From: Bryobacterales bacterium | GTDB lineage: Bacteria; Acidobacteriota; Terriglobia; Bryobacterales; UBA6623 | Direction: 5' to 3' | Assembly: GCA_028819215.1 (NCBI GenBank) | Contig: JAPPMG010000003.1 | Location: forward strand, 28,142 to 92,141 | DNA: 64,000 nucleotides | Part shown: one piece after another, positions 1 to 8,575 of the stretch | Numbering within the stretch: position 1 is the stretch's first letter | How the letters are laid out: each line of letters begins with the position of its first letter | Notes under the pieces: generated by a model | What the model saw: only the letters and a program-made list of their open reading frames with translations | The model's database searches: none | What the model was told of the DNA's origin: nothing | Position numbers and translations under genes: made by a program

Positions 1-15
1 CCGCGGACCGGACAG

Positions 16-2151
16 CTAGGTGCGCGCCCGGTCCCAGGCCGCGAAGCTCCCGCCCTGCCCCGCCAGCTCTTCCAGCAGAGGCGCGGGGCGCCACCAGTGG
101 CCGTGGGCTGCGTGAAACTCCTTCACGCGCTCCAAGACACTGGCCAAGCCTACCGTGTCGGCGTAGAACATCGGACCGCCGCGCTGCGGCGGAAAGCCGT
201 AGCCGTACAAGTAGATGATGTCGATGTCCGAAGAACGCAGCGCGTAGCCCTCCTCGAGGATGCGGGCGCCTTCATTGACCAGGGCGTAGACCAAGCGGTC
301 CCGGATCTCGTCATCGTCAACGTCGCGCTGTGCAATGCCCGCCTCGGCGGCAACGCGCTGCAGCAAGGCATCGACCTCGGGATCCTCGCTACGGCTGCGA
401 TCGGCACCGTAGCGGTACCAGCCCGCACCGGTCTTTTGGCCGTAGCGCCCAAGTTCGCAGAGTGCGTCCTCCGCCAAGGGCCGCCGAGTGCCGGGCGGAT
501 ATAGGTGCGGCGCTTCCTTGCGCACCCGCATGCCGACATCCAAACCGGCCAGATCTCCCACGGCCATCGGACCCATGGCCGCCCCGAACTCGTACATGAC
601 GCTGTCGATGCGTGACGGCCTGGCACCTTCCTCGGCCAAGAACTGGGCTTCGCGGCGGTAAGGATGGAACATGCGGTTGCCCACGAAGCCGTGGCAGTTG
701 CCGACGAGCACGCCAACCTTTCTCAAGGTGCGGGCCAACGCCATCGAAGTGGCGACGACATCCTTGGCAGTCTCCCGGCCGCGCACGATTTCCAGCAGCC
801 GCATGACATTGGCCGGGCTGAAGAAGTGGTGCCCGATAACGTCCTGCGGGCGCGAGGTAACCGAGGCGATCTCGTCCACGCTCAGGGTGGACGTGTTGGA
901 GGCGAGCACGGCACCCTTACGGGCAACCCCATCGATCTGCCGGAAAACCTCCTTCTTCAGAGCCATGTTCTCGAAGACGGCCTCCACGATGATGTCGGCC
1001 TCTTCGAAACCCTCCCAGCCGGTCTGCGGAGTGATCAGAGCCAGGCGCTGTTCAGCGAACTCCGGCGTAAAGCGTCCGCGCTTGACAGAGCGCTCGTAGT
1101 TCTTGCGGATCGTCGCGATGCCCTTGTCGAGCGCCTCTTGGGTGACCTCCTTGATGCGCACGGGAATTCCGGCGTTGGCGTAAGACATTGCGATGCCACC
1201 GCCCATGGTCCCCGCGCCCAGCACGGCGGCGGATCGGATCGGCCGCGTCGGCGTCTGCTTGGGCACGTCTGGAATCTTGCGCACTTGCCGCTCGGAGAAG
1301 AACGCATGGATGAGGGCTTTCGATTGCGTCGAGAACAGGCACTCGCGAAAGATCTCGGCCTCGCGCTTGATGCCATCGGCAAACGGCAACGTCGCTGCGC
1401 ACTGCACCGCATCGATGGCCTTCAGGGGGGCCATCTGGCCCCTGCGCACCCTGCGCACCTTGGTCCTGGCAGCGTCGCAGATAGCTGCCGCCTCCTCCGG
1501 CGTGCCCAAGCGATCGTCACGCTCGCTCGCCTTGGGGTGCGGTCCCCCGCCCTCCGCGATCTCGGCGGCAAACTCGACCGCACCAGCCAGCAATTCCTCA
1601 TAGCCGCTGCCTTCGATCACCCGGTCGACGATGCCGTGGTCACAGGCGTCCGCAGCCGAGATCGGGTCGCCAAGCGCGCACATCTCCACGGCCTTCCCGA
1701 CACCCGCCAAGCGAGGCAGCCTCTGCGTGCCGTGAGCGCCGGGGATGATGCCGAGCTTGACTTCTGGCTGCCCGACCTGGGCCGAGGCCAACGCCACCCG
1801 GTAGTGGCATCCTTGGGCCGTCTCGAGGCCGCCGCCGAAGGCGGTGCCATGGATCGCCGCGACGGTCGGCTTGGGGGAGTTCTCGAGGTGTTCGATGACG
1901 CTGGTCAGGCCCGGACCGCTCCTCTTCTGCCCGGATGTGATCTTGCCGAATTCCTTGATGTCCGCCCCGGCGATGAAGGTCCGCCCGCCTCCGATCAGAA
2001 CGATGGCATTGACGCTGTCGTCGTCACCGAACTGCCCGACACCTGTCAGGATCCCTTCCGGGACACCGGGGCTGAGAGCGTTCACAGGGGGGTTGTCGAC
2101 CGTGATGACACCGACGCTGCCCTCGACACTCAAACGGACTAAGTTCGACAT
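16..2151 (-). CDS. Bifunctional enoyl-CoA hydratase / 3-hydroxyacyl-CoA dehydrogenase (FadB/FadJ type)
   Basis: This 711-residue protein should carry out two consecutive steps of fatty-acid beta-oxidation in the cytoplasm: hydration of enoyl-CoA and NAD-dependent oxidation of the 3-hydroxyacyl-CoA. The N-terminal third is a crotonase domain with the oxyanion-hole segment AGADIKEF, then GGGLE and PEVKLGIIPG, which supply the two glutamates of active hydratases. From about residue 312 a Rossmann fold begins with GAGTMGGGIA, followed by HHFFSPANVMRLLEIV with the catalytic histidine, and a C-terminal dimerisation domain. The length matches FadJ-like proteins (about 700). The gene is complete, with its stop at the very left edge. 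No thiolase partner is visible. FadB versus FadJ cannot be decided from sequence alone, so no symbol is given. Confidence 0.93.
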   Translation of the reverse strand: MSNLVRLSVEGSVGVITVDNPPVNALSPGVPEGILTGVGQFGDDDSVNAIVLIGGGRTFIAGADIKEFGKITSGQKRSGPGLTSVIEHLENSPKPTVAAIHGTAFGGGLETAQGCHYRVALASAQVGQPEVKLGIIPGAHGTQRLPRLAGVGKAVEMCALGDPISAADACDHGIVDRVIEGSGYEELLAGAVEFAAEIAEGGGPHPKASERDDRLGTPEEAAAICDAARTKVRRVRRGQMAPLKAIDAVQCAATLPFADGIKREAEIFRECLFSTQSKALIHAFFSERQVRKIPDVPKQTPTRPIRSAAVLGAGTMGGGIAMSYANAGIPVRIKEVTQEALDKGIATIRKNYERSVKRGRFTPEFAEQRLALITPQTGWEGFEEADIIVEAVFENMALKKEVFRQIDGVARKGAVLASNTSTLSVDEIASVTSRPQDVIGHHFFSPANVMRLLEIVRGRETAKDVVATSMALARTLRKVGVLVGNCHGFVGNRMFHPYRREAQFLAEEGARPSRIDSVMYEFGAAMGPMAVGDLAGLDVGMRVRKEAPHLYPPGTRRPLAEDALCELGRYGQKTGAGWYRYGADRSRSEDPEVDALLQRVAAEAGIAQRDVDDDEIRDRLVYALVNEGARILEEGYALRSSDIDIIYLYGYGFPPQRGGPMFYADTVGLASVLERVKEFHAAHGHWWRPAPLLEELAGQGGSFAAWDRART

Positions 2152-2249
2152 GAATTCCTCCCACCGCTCGAGGCAGCGACGCTTCGAGCGAATTAAGTCC
2201 TATAGCGTAGCCAAACTAGTGGCTTTGCAATCGCCAAGAGCGCGCTGGC

Positions 2250-3041
2250 CTAACCGCCCGAAGCCGCAAGCACCTCGATGTCGACCCGGATCTCGTCCCA
2301 TGGCGGCAGGCTCTGCAGGCTGCCCATGGCGGCCAGCCCCACGTCAACCTCCTTGCCGCCGTGAGGCGGCAAGGGGTCGCTGATCACCACTTCGAACGTC
2401 GCCAGCGGCGGAGCTTGCGAACTGGCCTCGCGCACTCGGAGAAGCACTTGGACCGCTACCGACTGCGCCTCCCTGGAATGATTGGCCACGAAGGCCCGCA
2501 CGTGCGTCTGGAAATCGTCGTCGTAGTACGGCCGAATGCCGGAGATTTCGATCGGCCCCCGAACGCCGATTGCGAACGTTTCGACCGGAGACACGGCCAT
2601 CTCGGCCGGATCTTCCAAGCGGAGCGCCGAGAACAAGCCGCCGGGCCCGGTGGAAACCACGACCGCGACGCAGACGGCCAATGCCACCGCCGCGCCGAAC
2701 CAGAGCAAGTGCTTGGTCTGGAGCGCAAACGCCCCGCGCGGTCGACTCTCCCTCCGCGCGGCAGGAGCCTGGATCGGTTCAACAGGAGTCTGAATCGGCT
2801 CCGCAGCAGTCTGAGTCGGCTCCGCAGCGACAGGCACCGCCGGATCGGAGGCCGCCTGCGGATCAGGGCTTGCCGGGGGCTCGGCCTGGGGCGCTTGCAC
2901 GGCCTGTGTCTCGTCCCCGGCCGGCACGGGGCTGTGCCGCGTAGCGGGCTCGGGCGCGGCGCCCCGCGCCGCGCAGTGCGGGCATGTGACTTCAGCTACA
3001 TCGACGCTGCCGCCGCATTTCGGACAGACCCAAGTGAACAT
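2250..3041 (-). CDS. Zinc-ribbon, single-pass membrane protein of unknown function
   Basis: Not a recognised family beyond its zinc ribbon. I start it at the ATG at 3041 because the protein then opens with a CxxC-x(n)-CxxC ribbon (CPKCGG then CPHC) and an AGAGG-like ribosome site lies just upstream; longer in-frame extensions would overlap the start of gatB. After the ribbon comes a Pro/Glu/Ala/Gln-rich linker with short repeats of the type EPIQTPV and EPIQAPA, then one hydrophobic segment (LLWFGAAVALAVCVAVVV), then a C-terminal domain of roughly 110 residues rich in beta-strand patterns. The order suggests a cytoplasmic ribbon anchored in the membrane with an exported domain. It is divergent from gatB, with which it shares a short promoter region. 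Confidence 0.7.
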   Translation of the reverse strand: MFTWVCPKCGGSVDVAEVTCPHCAARGAAPEPATRHSPVPAGDETQAVQAPQAEPPASPDPQAASDPAVPVAAEPTQTAAEPIQTPVEPIQAPAARRESRPRGAFALQTKHLLWFGAAVALAVCVAVVVSTGPGGLFSALRLEDPAEMAVSPVETFAIGVRGPIEISGIRPYYDDDFQTHVRAFVANHSREAQSVAVQVLLRVREASSQAPPLATFEVVISDPLPPHGGKEVDVGLAAMGSLQSLPPWDEIRVDIEVLAASGG

Positions 3042-3181
3042 GCCTCTTCCATTGTGCAGCAAGGCCCGGCTGGGAGGCGCAGCGACCTGCGGAAGATCGA
3101 ATACGGTTCTGCCGGTGCGAGGCGCGGAAAACGACGTTGGATATAATCCGATTCGGGCTCGGTCCGTAAATCTCCCAGCCA

Positions 3182-4663
3182 ATGTCCTCCTTGGATGCAG
3201 GTCTAGCGGACGAAGCTACCATCTCGAAGTACGAGCCTGTCATCGGCTTAGAAGTCCACGTCCAGCTCAAGACGAAGACCAAGATCTTCTCCCACTCGAG
3301 CCACGCCTTCGGCAATGCGCCGAACACCCAGACCGATCCGGTCGTACTGGGGTTGCCAGGCGCACTGCCCGTGCTGAACCGAGAGGCGGTCTCGCTGGCA
3401 GTGCGCGCCTCCCTAGCGATCAACTGCAAGGTCAACCGCTACTCACAGTTCGCGCGGAAGAACTACTTCTACCCCGACTTGCCCAAGGGCTACCAGATCT
3501 CGCAGTACGACCACCCCCTTGCCGAGCACGGCTGGCTGGACATCCAGACCGGAGAGCTTGCCAAGCGCATCGGGGTCACCCGCCTGCACATGGAAGAGGA
3601 TGCCGGCAAGACCATCCACGACGGGTTCCCGGACTCGCACCGCTACAGCTATGTGGACCTGAACCGTGCCGGCGCGCCGCTGTGCGAGATTGTGAGCGAG
3701 CCGGACTTGCGCAGCGCCGACGAAGCGGTGGCCTATCTGAATGAACTCAAACTGCTGATGCAGTTCGCCCGCGCCTCGGACTGTGACATGGAGAAGGGAC
3801 AGCTGCGCTGTGACGCCAATGTCTCGCTGCGCCTGCGGGGCGGCGACAAGTTTGGCACGCGCTGCGAAATCAAGAACCTCAACTCGTTTCGCTTCGTCAA
3901 GCAGGCCATCCAGTACGAGATCGCGCGCCAAGCGGCGCTACTGGAGGCCGGAGGCACCGTGGTGCAAGAGACCCGACTGTTCAACACCACCACCGGCACC
4001 ACCGCAGGCATGCGCGGCAAAGAGGATTCCCACGACTACCGGTACTTCCCCGAGCCGGACCTGCCCCCCCTCATCGTGGAGGACGAGTGGTTGGACGAGA
4101 TTCGTGATGAGATACCGGAGCTGCCCCCGGCCATGCGGAAGCGGTTCGTCGAGCAGTACGGGCTGTCCGACTACGACGCCAAGGTCCTCACGCTGACGGC
4201 CGCGACCGCGGCCTACTTCGAGGCCGTAGCCAAGGCTGCCGACAATCCCAAGCTCGCGTCCAATTGGGTGCAGGGCGAATTGATGGGGGCTCTGAACGCC
4301 GCGGGCAAGGCTATCGAGGACTCCCCGGTGGGCGCGGCCGAAATCGGCGAGCTGATCGCCCTAGTGAACAAGGGGACTTTGTCCGGCAAACTCGGGAAGG
4401 AAGTGTTCGCGAAGATGTTCGAGAGCGGCAAGAGCGCCCCTGAGATCATCGAGGCCGAGGGTCTGCGACAGATCAGCGACACCGACGAGCTGGACAAGAT
4501 CATCAGCGAGGTCCTGGCCCGGTCAGAACGCCAGGTGCAACAGTATCGCGGCGGCAAGACGGGCGTGATCGGTTACTTCGTGGGACAGGTGATGAAGGCC
4601 ACCCGGGGCCAAGCTAACCCCAATCTGGTCAATCAGATGCTGCGAGCTGCCCTAGACGGCTGA
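3182..4663 (+). CDS. gatB: Aspartyl/glutamyl-tRNA(Asn/Gln) amidotransferase subunit B
   Basis: GatB is the tRNA-binding and phosphorylating subunit of the GatCAB complex, which converts Glu-tRNA(Gln) and Asp-tRNA(Asn) to the amidated forms. The 493 residues match the family length. The start of the catalytic cradle (YEPVIGLEVHVQL), the HMEEDAGK segment, the GAPLCEIVSEPD segment, the RCDANVSLR segment and the C-terminal YqeY-like tail (RGGKTGVIGYFVGQVMK) are all present. The presence of GatB implies the indirect route for Gln-tRNA and/or Asn-tRNA. gatA and gatC are not next to it. The gene is convergent with the LytTR regulator, and a hairpin lies between the two stops. Confidence 0.97.
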   Translation: MSSLDAGLADEATISKYEPVIGLEVHVQLKTKTKIFSHSSHAFGNAPNTQTDPVVLGLPGALPVLNREAVSLAVRASLAINCKVNRYSQFARKNYFYPDLPKGYQISQYDHPLAEHGWLDIQTGELAKRIGVTRLHMEEDAGKTIHDGFPDSHRYSYVDLNRAGAPLCEIVSEPDLRSADEAVAYLNELKLLMQFARASDCDMEKGQLRCDANVSLRLRGGDKFGTRCEIKNLNSFRFVKQAIQYEIARQAALLEAGGTVVQETRLFNTTTGTTAGMRGKEDSHDYRYFPEPDLPPLIVEDEWLDEIRDEIPELPPAMRKRFVEQYGLSDYDAKVLTLTAATAAYFEAVAKAADNPKLASNWVQGELMGALNAAGKAIEDSPVGAAEIGELIALVNKGTLSGKLGKEVFAKMFESGKSAPEIIEAEGLRQISDTDELDKIISEVLARSERQVQQYRGGKTGVIGYFVGQVMKATRGQANPNLVNQMLRAALDG

Positions 4664-4671
4664 ACCTCGCG

Positions 4672-4698
4672 CCGGCACGCGCCGATGCCGGGATCGGC
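4672..4698. terminator. Overlapping inverted repeats between convergent genes
   Basis: CCGGCA (4672-4677) pairs with TGCCGG (4686-4691), and GCCGAT (4681-4686) pairs with ATCGGC (4693-4698). The two hairpins are mutually exclusive. They sit in the 37-base gap between the stop of gatB and the stop of the LytTR regulator. There is no T-tract, so a bidirectional terminator is only an inference. Confidence 0.35.
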
Positions 4699-4700
4699 AA

Positions 4701-5444
4701 TCATTGCAGCAACGTGCGCACAATCGCGGCGTTGCGCTTGCTCACGGTGTATTGCAAGCCGTTGACCAGCGTCAGCAGCCAGCGGCGACTGCTCAGCGAG
4801 CTGATGCGCCCGATCTTGTCGCTGTTGACAAGAACTGCCCTGTGCACGCGCAGGAAACTCGAGCCGGCTAGCCTGGCCGCAATGGCTGTCAGTGTCTGCG
4901 TCGCACGGTAGCGCTTGTTCTGCGTCTGGATCCAGACGATCTCGCCCGAAGCCTGAAAGGCATAGACCTGATCGAGGTCGATTAGCAAGAATTCGCGCCC
5001 GTGGCAGGCGACGATCTTCGAACTCTGCCGACCGCGCTGAGCGGCAGCGTTAACTGTCCGGGCCACGCGCTCGGCATTGTCCCGAGGATTCCTGTGAGCC
5101 CGTCGAGCCCGTTGGATCGAGCGGTCGAGCCGCTCGACGCTGAACGGCTTCAACAAGTAGTCGACCGCGCCGATCTCGAACGCCTTCAGCGCGTGCTCGC
5201 TGTAGGCCGTGACGAAAACGATCGAGGGCAGTTGCCCGCGGATACCGCGAACCACTTCAAACCCGTCGCGGACGGGCATCTGGATGTCGAGAAGCACCAA
5301 ATCAGGGTGTAATTCCTCGATCCGCTCCATCGCTGTCAACCCGTTCTCGGCCTCGCCAACGATCTCGACCCCCTCGATCTGGGCCAAGTCCCGGCGCAGT
5401 ACGTCGCGAGCAGCACGCTCGTCGTCGACGATCAGGGTCCGCAT
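4701..5444 (-). CDS. LytTR-family response regulator
   Basis: A two-component response regulator of the AlgR/LytR class, 247 residues from the ATG at 5444 (an in-frame ATG at 5468 would add eight residues; neither has a strong ribosome site). The receiver domain opens with LIVDDE; the phosphoacceptor is Asp53 in LLDIQMP, with Thr79 and Lys99 (YLLKP) completing the active site. From about residue 142 a LytTR DNA-binding domain follows, with the typical segment FLRVHRAVLVN near the C-terminus. Its likely partner is the LytS-like kinase at 6659-8482, about 1.2 kb away on the opposite strand. Such pairs usually regulate membrane or envelope genes; the targets here are unknown. Confidence 0.93.
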   Translation of the reverse strand: MRTLIVDDERAARDVLRRDLAQIEGVEIVGEAENGLTAMERIEELHPDLVLLDIQMPVRDGFEVVRGIRGQLPSIVFVTAYSEHALKAFEIGAVDYLLKPFSVERLDRSIQRARRAHRNPRDNAERVARTVNAAAQRGRQSSKIVACHGREFLLIDLDQVYAFQASGEIVWIQTQNKRYRATQTLTAIAARLAGSSFLRVHRAVLVNSDKIGRISSLSSRRWLLTLVNGLQYTVSKRNAAIVRTLLQ

Positions 5445-5539
5445 TGTCTGGGCTGGCCTGTCGGGCATGCTGTTCGATGTTGTATCACGGCACCGTCAGT
5501 GTCCGTACGCACAACTGCGCGAACGGAACACAGGAGTCA

Positions 5540-5734
5540 ATGAACGGGTCTTCCGAGGCTGGCAAGCGGGCCATTCGCTCGGGAACGACGCTGGCATCCG
5601 ATGCGATCCGATCATCGAATCCGACGAATTTCGCACTAACGTTCGGGCAGAGAGCGAACGCCGCTTCAAGGCCTGCAATGGCGGCATCGATCGTGAAGTG
5701 GCGCAGAAAGGATGTCGAGCCTTTATGGGTCTAA
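5540..5734 (+). CDS. Possible 64-codon ORF, unrecognised
   Basis: An ATG at 5540 is preceded by AGGAG (5532-5536), and the frame stays open for 64 codons. The predicted product has no signal peptide, membrane segment or family I recognise. It lies in the otherwise empty stretch upstream of the LytTR regulator gene (5445-5738). It may be a chance ORF and is listed only because of the ribosome-site match. Confidence 0.15.
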   Translation: MNGSSEAGKRAIRSGTTLASDAIRSSNPTNFALTFGQRANAASRPAMAASIVKWRRKDVEPLWV

Positions 5735-5738
5735 ATAC

Positions 5739-5767
5739 TAGACATATAGAAGATTATATACTATATT
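5739..5767 (+). promoter_or_regulatory. Predicted sigma-70-like promoter in an AT-rich island
   Basis: TAGACA (5739-5744) and TATATT (5762-5767) are separated by 17 bases, each one mismatch from the TTGACA/TATAAT consensus. They lie in a markedly AT-rich patch (about 5730-5770) in an otherwise GC-rich sequence. Transcription would start near 5774 and reach the coiled-coil gene whose ATG is at 5831. Confidence 0.5.
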
Positions 5768-5830
5768 TTTCGTAGAAAGAACGATGATTCGACGAATTCA
5801 AAGTTCATTCTCAGTCACTGGAGGACAAAT

Positions 5831-6373
5831 ATGAAACACGAGACTGACACACCTGAAACTGCACACCACAAATCCATGGTCGCTCTCTTAATCCGCCTCG
5901 GGGCCAACCCGGACGAAGCGTATAATGCGACCGAGGCGATGACGTCGGAAACCAAGCGCGTAGCCCTAGATCTCGTCGAGGGAGTGAAGTTGCAGGTTCT
6001 GTCGCGCCTCGAGGCGCTTCACACCGCGCTGATGGGCTTCAAGGCCGAAGTTGCGGCGAGATTTGAGGCAATCGACCATCGCTTCGAGGCTATGAACCAT
6101 CGGTTCGAGGCCGTCGACCATCAGTTCGAGGCCGTCGACCATCGCTTCGGGTCGATCGAGCGCGAGATGAGAGCGGGCTTCAAGGCCATCGAGCAGCGCT
6201 TCGATGGTATGGAACAGGGGTTCGACAGGATGCAAGCCCACCTCGATGGTCATCTCGCGAGTTACAGGAAGCTGCTACTGCTGCTTGTTGTACCCGTTGC
6301 CGTAGCCATCACGGCTGGAATCGGAGGGATGATCTGGAAGGCCATCAGCAGTTGGCCGACTGGCTTGCCGTAG
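5831..6373 (+). CDS. Coiled-coil protein with C-terminal membrane anchor (DUF1640-like)
   Basis: A 180-residue protein whose N-terminal 60 residues resemble the helical region of small DUF1640/CCDC90-type proteins, although I cannot confirm the family. Residues about 77-140 form a heptad-repeat coiled coil built from repeats such as FEAVDHRFEAVDHQ. A single hydrophobic segment (LLLLLVVPVAVAITAGIGGMI) lies near the C-terminus, so it is probably a tail-anchored membrane protein. The start is well supported: GGAGG at 5820-5824 precedes the ATG, and a good promoter lies 60 bases upstream. The gene lies between the two halves of a LytTR/LytS two-component pair. The AT-rich promoter suggests independent expression and possibly acquisition by transfer. 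The function is unknown. Confidence 0.75.
   Translation: MKHETDTPETAHHKSMVALLIRLGANPDEAYNATEAMTSETKRVALDLVEGVKLQVLSRLEALHTALMGFKAEVAARFEAIDHRFEAMNHRFEAVDHQFEAVDHRFGSIEREMRAGFKAIEQRFDGMEQGFDRMQAHLDGHLASYRKLLLLLVVPVAVAITAGIGGMIWKAISSWPTGLP
6065..6148 (+). repeat. Four 21-bp tandem units encoding coiled-coil heptads
   Basis: Four near-identical 21-base units (6065-6085, 6086-6106, 6107-6127, 6128-6148), each starting with GAGGC and ending with TTC, encode seven-residue repeats of the EAVDHRF type inside the coiled-coil gene. The third and fourth units differ by only two bases, which points to recent duplication. Confidence 0.9.
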
Positions 6374-6470
6374 TCGGCTGTTCCAGAATCCCGCATCCGG
6401 GCAGGTTCCTTGGCGGAATTGCGAACGACCAACTCGGCTGCGGCCTCGAAGGACACGCAAGAGCTGGTGA

Positions 6471-6484
6471 GTTGCACGTTGCAC
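6471..6484. repeat. Tandem GTTGCAC direct repeat
   Basis: GTTGCAC occurs twice head-to-tail (6471-6477 and 6478-6484), immediately before a strong hairpin and 175 bases upstream of the histidine-kinase start. Direct repeats of this kind are typical of regulator sites, including those of LytTR proteins, but the match to a LytTR site is only an inference. Confidence 0.45.
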
Positions 6485-6522
6485 GATTCGCGTCAGCGGC
6501 CAAGCGTGGCTGACGCGAATCG
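6484..6522. repeat. Perfect 14-bp inverted repeat (hairpin)
   Basis: CGATTCGCGTCAGC (6484-6497) is perfectly complementary to GCTGACGCGAATCG (6509-6522), with an 11-base loop. It lies between the coiled-coil gene and the histidine-kinase gene. No T-run follows, so it could be a factor-dependent terminator for the upstream gene, an RNA structure, or an operator for the downstream one. Confidence 0.75.
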
Positions 6523-6658
6523 CCAGCCACAACCTGCCCGGTTCGGCTTCACTGCATCCCATCACCCAAATGGCCGGCGCAGTAAGGACGGCGGAGCCGA
6601 GAGTCCGGCAAGACGAGGCCCCAAGATTCGAACTCAGGGCAGTGGGGTAAGACGCTAG

Positions 6659-8482
6659 GTGGAATTCGCGAATCACTTTCCGATCCTGCTGAACCTGCTG
6701 GGGCACGCGGCCGGCGTCACAGCGTTTGGAGCCTTCCTGATCCTGCTCGCAAGGAGCCCGCGCCGCGATATCGGGGTGCCAGCAGCGGCAGCTGCGCTCG
6801 CGCTGTGCTGGAATCTCGGGTCGTTGACGGGGCTGCTGGCCGATCCGGGGGGACAGTTTCAGGCTGCCGTCTCGGCTCTGAGCCTCGCCTTCCTGAGCCT
6901 GTTGCCCTGCACGCTGCTGCACTCAGCGCTAGGAAACGAGCATCGCTGGCTGTCCGCAGCCGGTTACACAGTTGGCGCGGCGGCAGCGATGATTCACGTC
7001 ACGAGCGCTTTGGGCGTGCCGGTTGCCAGCCCGGGCGCGGGTCTGGCTTCGATCAACTATGGCTTCGGCTCCCTATCGATCATCGGCGCAGTGCTACTAG
7101 CACGCGGGGGGTCTCAGCGGAGACGCTCCGGCATGCGGACGCTGGCGGCGATGGCGCTGTTCCTGCTGGCGCTTTCGTTTGTCCATTTTGGCCGCGCCCA
7201 CGAGCCAGGAGCGTGGTTGCACGAATTGGTGTTCCACCACGCCGGCATTCCGCTAGCCCTATTCGTGCTGCTCCAAGACTACCGCTTCTTGCTAATGGAC
7301 GTGTTCATCCGGCTGGCCGGGTCAGTCTTCTTGGCGGCGGCGTTCGCAGGCACGATTCTATGGGTGGCAGATCTGCTGGGCTTGGTGCATGCCGCCTCGC
7401 AGACCGCCTCAGACTTGGCGGCGTTCTTGGTGCTGTCCGGCCTGGCGATATTGGCCTATCCCGCGATCGGTCAGCGCATGGGCGCCTGGGCGGACAACAG
7501 CCTCTTCCGACGCAAGAACTTGCAGGCCGCCACCCGCGCCGTTGGCACGCTGGGGGCCGATGACGAGGACACCTTCCTGACGGGAGCGGTCGCGGCGATC
7601 GCTGAGTTCGTGTCCGCGGAGCATTGGGAGCTGTTGAGCGCAGACAGCAAGGTGCGCGTCGCGAAGTCAGAAACCATTCCCGCTCCTGGCGTAGAGGCGC
7701 TCCGCGCGGCCGGCCACGGCTGGGGCGAGGCCGTGGTGCCGCTGCAGGATGGAACAGGAGCCCAGCGTCTCTTGCTGCTCGGCGCGCGCGAGGGCGGGCG
7801 TCGCTACCTGAGCGTGGATCTGGCCGACCTAGACCTGCTCGCTGCGGCGGTTGCTAAGCGGGTCGAGGCAATGCGTCGCGACGAGCAAGATAGCCTGCTG
7901 CGCGATGCCGAGATCGCGGCGCTTCGGGCTCAGATCAACCCCCACTTCCTGTTCAACTCCTTGAACGCCCTTAACGCGATCATTCCCGCGGGAGCGACCT
8001 CTGCCCGCAAGACTCTGTTGAACCTGGCTGATATCTTCCGCTACTCGTTGAGCAGCAAGCAGCAGCTCGTCTCGCTCGCCGATGAGATCGATATCGTGGA
8101 GGCCTACCTGCAGATCGAGAGGCTCCGATTGGCAGATCGGCTGACCACCCGCATAGAGATCGACGAGCGAGTCCGCTTCAGCCGAGTGCCGGCGCTGTCT
8201 ATCCAGCCCTTGGTGGAAAACGCAGTCAAGCACGGCGTGAGCCGCAAGGCCGATGGCGGAGAAGTGCGGGTCTCGGCCCGCGAGGATTCGGGCGGGCTGC
8301 GCGTGGAGGTGGCAGACAACGGTCCCGGCTTCGACACTGAAGCCCAGCGGGACCGCGGCCATGGGCTGCGCAGCGTCGAGCGGAGATTGCAGCTGTGCTA
8401 CGAGGGAGCGGTCGAGTTTCGAGTCGAATCCGATGATTCCGGGGCCCGCGTCGGCTTCACCATCCCTTCCGCTGCGCAGTAG
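6659..8482 (+). CDS. LytS/YehU-type sensor histidine kinase
   Basis: A 607-residue sensor kinase with a GTG start at 6659. The first roughly 290 residues are strongly hydrophobic, with about eight predicted membrane helices. A linker follows, with weak GAF-like character (about 300-410). The His_kinase domain (Pfam 06580 type) carries the H-box NPHFLFNSLNALN with His429, then an ATPase domain with QPLVENAVKHG (N-box), DNGPGFD (G1) and GHGLRSVERRL (G2). This architecture pairs with LytTR regulators, and one is encoded nearby at 4701-5444. A direct repeat and a 14-bp hairpin lie in the upstream region. The input signal is unknown, but the multi-helix sensor suggests a membrane-associated stimulus. 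Confidence 0.92.
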   Translation: MEFANHFPILLNLLGHAAGVTAFGAFLILLARSPRRDIGVPAAAAALALCWNLGSLTGLLADPGGQFQAAVSALSLAFLSLLPCTLLHSALGNEHRWLSAAGYTVGAAAAMIHVTSALGVPVASPGAGLASINYGFGSLSIIGAVLLARGGSQRRRSGMRTLAAMALFLLALSFVHFGRAHEPGAWLHELVFHHAGIPLALFVLLQDYRFLLMDVFIRLAGSVFLAAAFAGTILWVADLLGLVHAASQTASDLAAFLVLSGLAILAYPAIGQRMGAWADNSLFRRKNLQAATRAVGTLGADDEDTFLTGAVAAIAEFVSAEHWELLSADSKVRVAKSETIPAPGVEALRAAGHGWGEAVVPLQDGTGAQRLLLLGAREGGRRYLSVDLADLDLLAAAVAKRVEAMRRDEQDSLLRDAEIAALRAQINPHFLFNSLNALNAIIPAGATSARKTLLNLADIFRYSLSSKQQLVSLADEIDIVEAYLQIERLRLADRLTTRIEIDERVRFSRVPALSIQPLVENAVKHGVSRKADGGEVRVSAREDSGGLRVEVADNGPGFDTEAQRDRGHGLRSVERRLQLCYEGAVEFRVESDDSGARVGFTIPSAAQ

Positions 8483-8561
8483 CGCGGCCGCGAGGCGCCC
8501 GCAATTCCGGGCTCTCGCCGATCGCGAGGCGAAACATCTGCCCCGGAACCGTGCGAAGATA

Positions 8562-8574
8562 GGTTTCAGAAACC
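8562..8574. promoter_or_regulatory. Small palindrome in place of a ribosome site
   Basis: GGTTTC (8562-8567) and GAAACC (8569-8574) form a perfect inverted repeat with a one-base centre, ending one base before the ATG at 8576, where a Shine-Dalgarno sequence would be expected. No SD-like sequence is visible. It could be a protein-binding site or chance. Confidence 0.3.
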
Positions 8575-8575
8575 G

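Noticed and set aside
664..2142. Long antisense open frame (492 codons) opposite the beta-oxidation enzyme
   Set aside because: The opposite strand encodes a complete, well-conserved family protein, and the frame has no family resemblance or ribosome site; GC-rich DNA often gives such shadows.
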